Below, in pieces: positions 59,905 to 64,000 of a DNA stretch of 64,000 nucleotides. The position numbers and the translations under genes were made by a program. The notes under the pieces are model-generated. The model was given only the letters and a program-made list of their open reading frames with translations, was not told the origin of the DNA and did no database searches. How positions within the stretch are numbered: position 1 is the first letter of the stretch; each line of letters begins with the position of its first letter. Source of the DNA: Microvirga sp. Mcv34 (GTDB lineage Bacteria; Pseudomonadota; Alphaproteobacteria; Rhizobiales; Beijerinckiaceae); assembly GCF_024519725.1 (NCBI RefSeq), contig NZ_JALJRK010000014.1:33986-97985 (forward strand). The letters run 5' to 3'.

Positions 59905-60894
59905 ATGAAACGCGTTGCGTCTGTTGCCCTTGGGATCGTGTGTCTGTTGAGTCCGGCTATTGCGGCTCCTCAGACGTTGAATCTGGAAACTGTGAACAGT
60001 GCCGCGTGGTCGGCCGAAACCGGCAAGAGCAAGGAGATCGATCCGGCCCTCGTCAAGGCACAGGTTCTGCTCGACCGGGCCCGTTTCTCGCCCGGCGTCA
60101 TCGACGGGCATGATGGCGAGAACCTGCGCAACGCGATCAAGGCCTTCGACGCTGCGCACGATCTCAAGAGCGATGAAGGGCTCGACGAGAAATCATGGGC
60201 CAAGCTCAACGAGACGTCGTCCGATCCCGCCCTGATCGAGTACACGATCACGGCCGAGGACGTGAAAGGTCCCTTCGTCGCCATCCCGGAGAAGATGGAG
60301 GAACAAGCCAAGCTCGATCACCTCGGATATTCGAGCGCGGAGGAGCTTCTGTCCGAGAAGTTTCACATGGATACGGATCTGCTCAAGGCGCTGAATCCGG
60401 GCAAATCCTTCGACAAGGCCGGAACGTCCATCCTCGTCGCAAACGTGGAGGCTAAGACGTCCGGCTCGGGCAAGGTGGAGAAGGCCGCGAAGATCGAGGT
60501 CGTGAAGAGCGAGCACATGGTCCGCGTCGTCAACAAAGAGGGATCCGTCGTCGCCACCTATCCGGCATCCATCGGCAGCGAGGAGAAGCCGGCGCCCAGC
60601 GGATCGTTCAAGGTTCGCGCCGTGGCGCCGAACCCGAACTACACGTACAATCCGGATTACGCGTTCAAGGGCGTCAAGTCGAAGGAGAAGTTCGAGATCA
60701 AGCCAGGGCCGAACAATCCCGTCGGCAGCACCTGGATCGACCTTTCCATCGAATCTTACGGCATCCATGGGACGCCGGAACCGGAGAAGGTCGGCAAAGC
60801 CTATTCCCACGGCTGCGTGAGGCTGACGAATTGGGACGTGGAGGCCCTGTCCAAGATGGTCGAGAAGGGTACGCCGGTCGATTTCATCGACTGA
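59905..60894 (+). CDS. L,D-transpeptidase (YkuD) with peptidoglycan-binding region
   Basis: Periplasmic enzyme of 329 residues making 3-3 cross-links or anchoring proteins to peptidoglycan. The signal peptide MKRVASVALGIVCLLSPAIA is followed by a PG_binding_1-like helix region (VLLDRARFSPGVIDGHDGENLRNAIKAF, shortened), a LysM-like part, and the YkuD catalytic domain (GIHGTPEPEKVG, SHGCVRLTNWD) with catalytic Cys304. GGAG lies 6 bases before ATG 59905. It converges with the kinase gene, with 6 bases between stops. Confidence 0.93.
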   Translation: MKRVASVALGIVCLLSPAIAAPQTLNLETVNSAAWSAETGKSKEIDPALVKAQVLLDRARFSPGVIDGHDGENLRNAIKAFDAAHDLKSDEGLDEKSWAKLNETSSDPALIEYTITAEDVKGPFVAIPEKMEEQAKLDHLGYSSAEELLSEKFHMDTDLLKALNPGKSFDKAGTSILVANVEAKTSGSGKVEKAAKIEVVKSEHMVRVVNKEGSVVATYPASIGSEEKPAPSGSFKVRAVAPNPNYTYNPDYAFKGVKSKEKFEIKPGPNNPVGSTWIDLSIESYGIHGTPEPEKVGKAYSHGCVRLTNWDVEALSKMVEKGTPVDFID

Positions 60895-60900
60895 ACGTTC

Positions 60901-62868
60901 TCAGGCCGGCGCGATCGGCGCATCCACCGTGCAGATGACGCCGGCCGGGGCGAACGTGATCTGCACTTCGCCATTGAGGTCCTGGGCGAGGCTTCTCTCG
61001 ATCAGGCGGGTGCCGAAGCCGCGCTTTTGAGGGATCGCGACCGTCGGTCCTCCGCTTTCGGACCAGGTGAGATGCAGGCGCTTCTCGCTGGTCTGCGTGA
61101 CCAGCCACGCCACCCGGACTTCTCCACCGCTATTCGAGAGAGCGCCGTATTTGACCGCGTTGGTGGCCAGCTCCTGCAAGGCCATCGCGATCGCGAGCGC
61201 CATGCGCGGCGACAGGCGCACATCCGGTCCTTCCATATGGAGGCGGTTCTCGCGCTCGTGGCGATAGGGAGCCATGGCGCCCCTGACGATCTCGATCAGG
61301 CCAGCGCCTTCCCAGTTCTCCCGCGTGAGCACGTCATGGGCGCGGGACAGCGCAAGCAGGCGAGCTTCCATGGCCGTACGGGCGGCTTCCGGATTGTCAG
61401 AGTTGCGGAGCGTTTGAGAGGCAATGGACTGAACGGTCGCCAGGGTGTTCTTCACCCGATGGTTCAGCTCATTGATCAGAAGCTCCCGGTGCTCCTCGGC
61501 CTTCTTCCTCTCGGTGATGTCGACCGATATGCCCGGAAACCTGACGGGCTGGCCGGCCGCGCGATAGCAGCGTCCCTGTGCGAAGACCCAGTGGAGCCGC
61601 CCGTTCTTGTCGATCGTGCGGTACTCGGCGGCCAAGCTCTCGCTTGTTTCCAGGCTCCGCTTAATCAGGTCTTGCATTCGGCCGCGGTCGTCCGGGTGGA
61701 TGCCGCCGATGAAGTCGGCAATCGGGGTTCCCGCTGCAGCGGTCTCCGGATCCACCCCATAAAGGGAAGCGAAGCGCTCGTCCGCATAGACGAGATCGGA
61801 TTGTATGTCCCAGTCCCAGGTTCCGACGACGCTCGCGGCATCCAGAGCGAGCTGGAGCCGTTCCTCGCTCTTGCGCAGGGCCGCCTCCGACCGAAGCCGC
61901 TCGACCGCATCCCAGGTTCGCTCGGCCACATCCTCGATGAGCTTGACCTCGCCGGAACTCCAGAGCCTCGGCTCCTTGTGATGGACGTAGAGGGCCGCCA
62001 CCATGCGCCCGCGCTTGATCAGGCTGACCGTGACCACGGAGGAGAATTCGAGAGACGCAAAGGCGGCACGGTGTTCGGGTGAGTTGGTGCGCGGGTCCGC
62101 AGCTGCGTCATGGACCACGAGCGTCTCACCGCGCTTGAGGGCACCGTGGATGTCCGGCCCGAACGCCGCGAGGTCGTGGGTTCCGGTCTGATGAGCAACC
62201 GAGCCGTCCGTCCAGTTGCGCTCCGTCGTAAAATAGCGGGCCGTCGCTTCGACCTCGCCATAGCCGACGCGGCTGGCTTGAAGATGAAGGCCGAGCATTT
62301 CCTGCGCGGCTGTGATCACCTCGATCGGCTCATTCAGCCCACGCAGACGGTCGCTCAAGCGAACGAGAAACTCAAGGCGGCGCTCGCTGAGCACTTTCGA
62401 GGTCGTGTCATGCACGACACACAGGATGCCGCCAACGCCGCCCGTCTCGTCGTGGATTGGACTGTAGGAGAATGTCCACCATGTCTGCTCGGGATAGCCC
62501 TTGCGCTCCAGGACAATCGGCAGGTCTTCGAAGTAGCTGCCCTGTCCGAGAAGCGCATTTTCGGCAATCGGGCCGACCGTGTCCCAGGCTTCCGCCCACA
62601 CGTCGCGAAATCGCCGCCCCAGGGCGTCCGGTTTGGAGCCCAGCACGGGCGCGTACGCGTCGTTGTACACACTCGTCAGCTCCTGACCCCAAAGCAGGTA
62701 GGTCGGGAACTTCGAGTGGAGCATGATGCTCACGGCTGTGCGCAGGGATTGCGGCCATGTCTCGATGGGACCGAGGGGCGTGGCCGCCCAATCGTGGCGG
62801 CGAATGCGCTCACCCATGGCTCCCTCAAGGGCGAGGAAGTCGGGGCCAGGGTTTACACGCTCCTGCAT
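60901..62868 (-). CDS. HWE-family hybrid-input sensor histidine kinase (PAS-GAF-PAS-HWE)
   Basis: About 655 residues, soluble, with no membrane segments. A PAS domain (DWAATPLGPIETWPQSLRTA, AYAPVLGSKPDALGRRF), a GAF domain (VITAAQEMLGLHLQASRVGYG), a second PAS (LQLALDAASVVGTWDWDIQ, FASLYGVDPETAA) with a PAC motif, then the HWE kinase core: H-box ELNHRVKNTLATVQSIA, N-box ALQELATNAVKYGALS, and the WxE motif LTWSESGGP. HWE kinases often answer to light or redox cues in Rhizobiales. No response regulator is adjacent. ATG 62868 keeps the conserved PAS start; ATG 62817 has a better ribosome-binding site. Confidence 0.9.
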   Translation of the reverse strand: MQERVNPGPDFLALEGAMGERIRRHDWAATPLGPIETWPQSLRTAVSIMLHSKFPTYLLWGQELTSVYNDAYAPVLGSKPDALGRRFRDVWAEAWDTVGPIAENALLGQGSYFEDLPIVLERKGYPEQTWWTFSYSPIHDETGGVGGILCVVHDTTSKVLSERRLEFLVRLSDRLRGLNEPIEVITAAQEMLGLHLQASRVGYGEVEATARYFTTERNWTDGSVAHQTGTHDLAAFGPDIHGALKRGETLVVHDAAADPRTNSPEHRAAFASLEFSSVVTVSLIKRGRMVAALYVHHKEPRLWSSGEVKLIEDVAERTWDAVERLRSEAALRKSEERLQLALDAASVVGTWDWDIQSDLVYADERFASLYGVDPETAAAGTPIADFIGGIHPDDRGRMQDLIKRSLETSESLAAEYRTIDKNGRLHWVFAQGRCYRAAGQPVRFPGISVDITERKKAEEHRELLINELNHRVKNTLATVQSIASQTLRNSDNPEAARTAMEARLLALSRAHDVLTRENWEGAGLIEIVRGAMAPYRHERENRLHMEGPDVRLSPRMALAIAMALQELATNAVKYGALSNSGGEVRVAWLVTQTSEKRLHLTWSESGGPTVAIPQKRGFGTRLIERSLAQDLNGEVQITFAPAGVICTVDAPIAPA

Positions 62869-63129
62869 CGGGTGGGCTCGCTCGGCACGCAGACAAGGAC
62901 AGTGTTCATGAAAAGTAGGAAGTTCGGCAGGAGGCTTTGGGGTCCATAAGCCACATATGAAACGAAGTCCTCCTTTTTCTAGGCCCTGGTTTGAAATGGG
63001 GGACGCGGCATTGATTCGATGGATCGCCGGGCCGTCGCGTTTGACTGGGCTTGCACCCAACCGGTAGCCTTGGGAGAGTGCTCCGGGAGCCGAGCATGGT
63101 CCGGACTCTCGCAAGGAAATGAGGTCGAT

Positions 63130-63699
63130 GTGACGAAGCTGATAGGTCTCTCGGGAAGCCTGCGCCAAGCCTCGTACAATACCGCGCTGCTGCGAAATGC
63201 CGCCAGGCTGATGCCCGAGGATGCGGAGCTCATCGTCGAAACGATCCGCGGAATTCCGCTTTACGACGCCGATGTGGAAGCCGAGGAGGGCATCCCTCAG
63301 CGGGTCACGGAGTTGAAGGACGCCATCGCGGCTGCGGACGGTTTGCTTCTTGTGACCCCGGAATACAACAATTCCATTCCCGGCGTGTTCAAGAATGCCA
63401 TCGACTGGCTGTCCCGGCCGGATGCGGACATCAAGCGCGTCTTTGGCGGAAAGCCCGTAGCCGTAATCGGCGCCTCGCCGGGCGGGTTCGGGACGATTCT
63501 GTCCCAGAACGCATGGCTTCCGGTTCTGCGGACACTGCGGACGGACTTCTGGGCCGGCGGCCGCCTGATGGTGTCGCGCGCCCAGACAGTCTTCAACCAG
63601 GACGGCACCTTGGCCGATCAGAAGATCGAGGAGCAGCTGCGCCAGTATCTCGCGGGCTTCACGGCCTATGTCCGGTCGGCTCGGCAGACCGCGCCTTGA
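63130..63699 (+). CDS. NADPH-dependent FMN reductase
   Basis: Flavodoxin-like oxidoreductase of 189 residues. It has the FMN phosphate-binding loop LIGLSGSLRQASYNTALLR, VTPEYNNSIPGVFKNAIDWLSRP and PVAVIGASPGGFGT. Similar enzymes reduce quinones, chromate or azo dyes; the natural substrate is not fixed. A GTG start at 63130 follows GAGG at good spacing and gives the family N-terminus. It is divergent from the kinase gene. Confidence 0.9.
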   Translation: MTKLIGLSGSLRQASYNTALLRNAARLMPEDAELIVETIRGIPLYDADVEAEEGIPQRVTELKDAIAAADGLLLVTPEYNNSIPGVFKNAIDWLSRPDADIKRVFGGKPVAVIGASPGGFGTILSQNAWLPVLRTLRTDFWAGGRLMVSRAQTVFNQDGTLADQKIEEQLRQYLAGFTAYVRSARQTAP

Positions 63700-64000
63700 G
63701 GAGGTGAGAACCCGGACGGCCATTGATCGGGCACGTCCTCAGCCGCCTAGACGTGATTAGGGACGTGCCGGTGATCGCAACGCGGGAAGGCACGGCGCTC
63801 TTCGGATCGGGAGGGCCGGCACGGCTTCCCGGATCAAGTCCGGGGAGGCCATGACGCGGCGGGTGATGCTTATTGATGTCAAAGAGCCAGCACCTTGGGG
63901 CCCGCAGCTTGCGCTGCGAGCCTCATCGGTGGTCGAGGGAGGCGTGTCGGGCAGCCCGGCTCGATCTCTAGTGGTGAAGGTGAGAGCCGAACTGCTCGTC
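63700..64000. other. Window end, no convincing gene
   Basis: Contains an inverted repeat GGCACGTCC (63730-63738)/GGACGTGCC (63761-63769) and CCCGGATCAAGTCCGGG (about 63832-63848), the latter a common Rhizobiales intergenic palindrome. A short frame from ATG 63851 is open to the window end (MTRRVMLIDVKEPAPW...), but it starts inside the repeat and is not called. Confidence 0.5.

Noticed and set aside
63851..64000. Open frame running to the window end
   Set aside because: It starts within a dispersed palindrome, has only 50 codons and shows no known motif. It needs sequence beyond the window.

Overview
The window is a 64 kb stretch of GC-rich chromosome from an alphaproteobacterium of the Hyphomicrobiales (Rhizobiales). 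The Methylobacteriaceae are the best guess, Microvirga in particular. The reasons are gene order (nnr-glnB-glnA, tig-clpP-clpX-lon-hupB-tRNA-Val, a NifS-type desulfurase heading sufBCDS-sufT), an Irr-type iron box, RTX M10 metalloproteases, an HWE histidine kinase and palindromic intergenic repeats of the kind usual in this order. Species was not determined. No prophage, complete insertion sequence or CRISPR array was seen.

Layout. 1-5.1 kb: cell-wall amidase (5' end outside the window), penicillin-binding protein 1A, and prfB with an intact programmed +1 frameshift. 5.2-7.9 kb: two paralogous RTX M10 proteases, looking like an accessory insertion. 8-14.4 kb: Bcp peroxiredoxin, a 1153-residue AsmA/YhdP-like protein, TyrS and an alpha/beta hydrolase. 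14.4-25 kb: the Suf iron-sulfur assembly locus (desulfurase, sufB, sufC, sufD, sufS, sufT) behind a perfect Irr-like palindrome; sufA is separated from it by an FAD monooxygenase and a Kef-type antiporter. 25-29.7 kb: TfoX-N protein, RhlE-type helicase, hydrolase, a small outer-membrane beta-barrel protein, a VOC protein and a membrane protein. 29.8-34.7 kb: glnA, glnB, nnr and a multicopper-oxidase-fold protein that has lost most copper ligands.

34.8-42 kb: tRNA-Leu, trigger factor, ClpP, ClpX, Lon, HU and tRNA-Val form a protein folding and quality-control block with terminators and a possible heat-shock promoter before lon. 42-47.3 kb: DUF1003 protein, tRNA-Pro, a candidate small RNA, small exported proteins, a RhtB/LysE exporter with a threonine dehydratase, and an ArgE-type deacylase. 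47.4-53 kb: a complete Dpp/Opp-type peptide ABC transporter (binding protein, two permeases, two ATPases). 53.2-55.1 kb: a MarR-GNAT fusion regulator behind a perfect palindrome, coupled by a GTGA overlap to an EamA exporter. 55.4-63.7 kb: an exported protein with an internal duplication, a bacterial CDC48 (p97-like) ATPase, an unidentified coiled-coil protein, an extensin-like peptidase-fold protein and an L,D-transpeptidase, a hybrid HWE sensor kinase and an NADPH-dependent FMN reductase. The last 300 bases show no convincing gene.

Most genes are housekeeping. The unusual material is in the intergenic DNA (several families of inverted repeats, two of them inside the suf operon), the candidate small RNA near 43.6 kb, the duplicated-module protein near 55.6 kb, the copper-ligand-poor multicopper oxidase and the CDC48 neighbourhood. 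Function calls rest on motifs read by eye; no database search was run.
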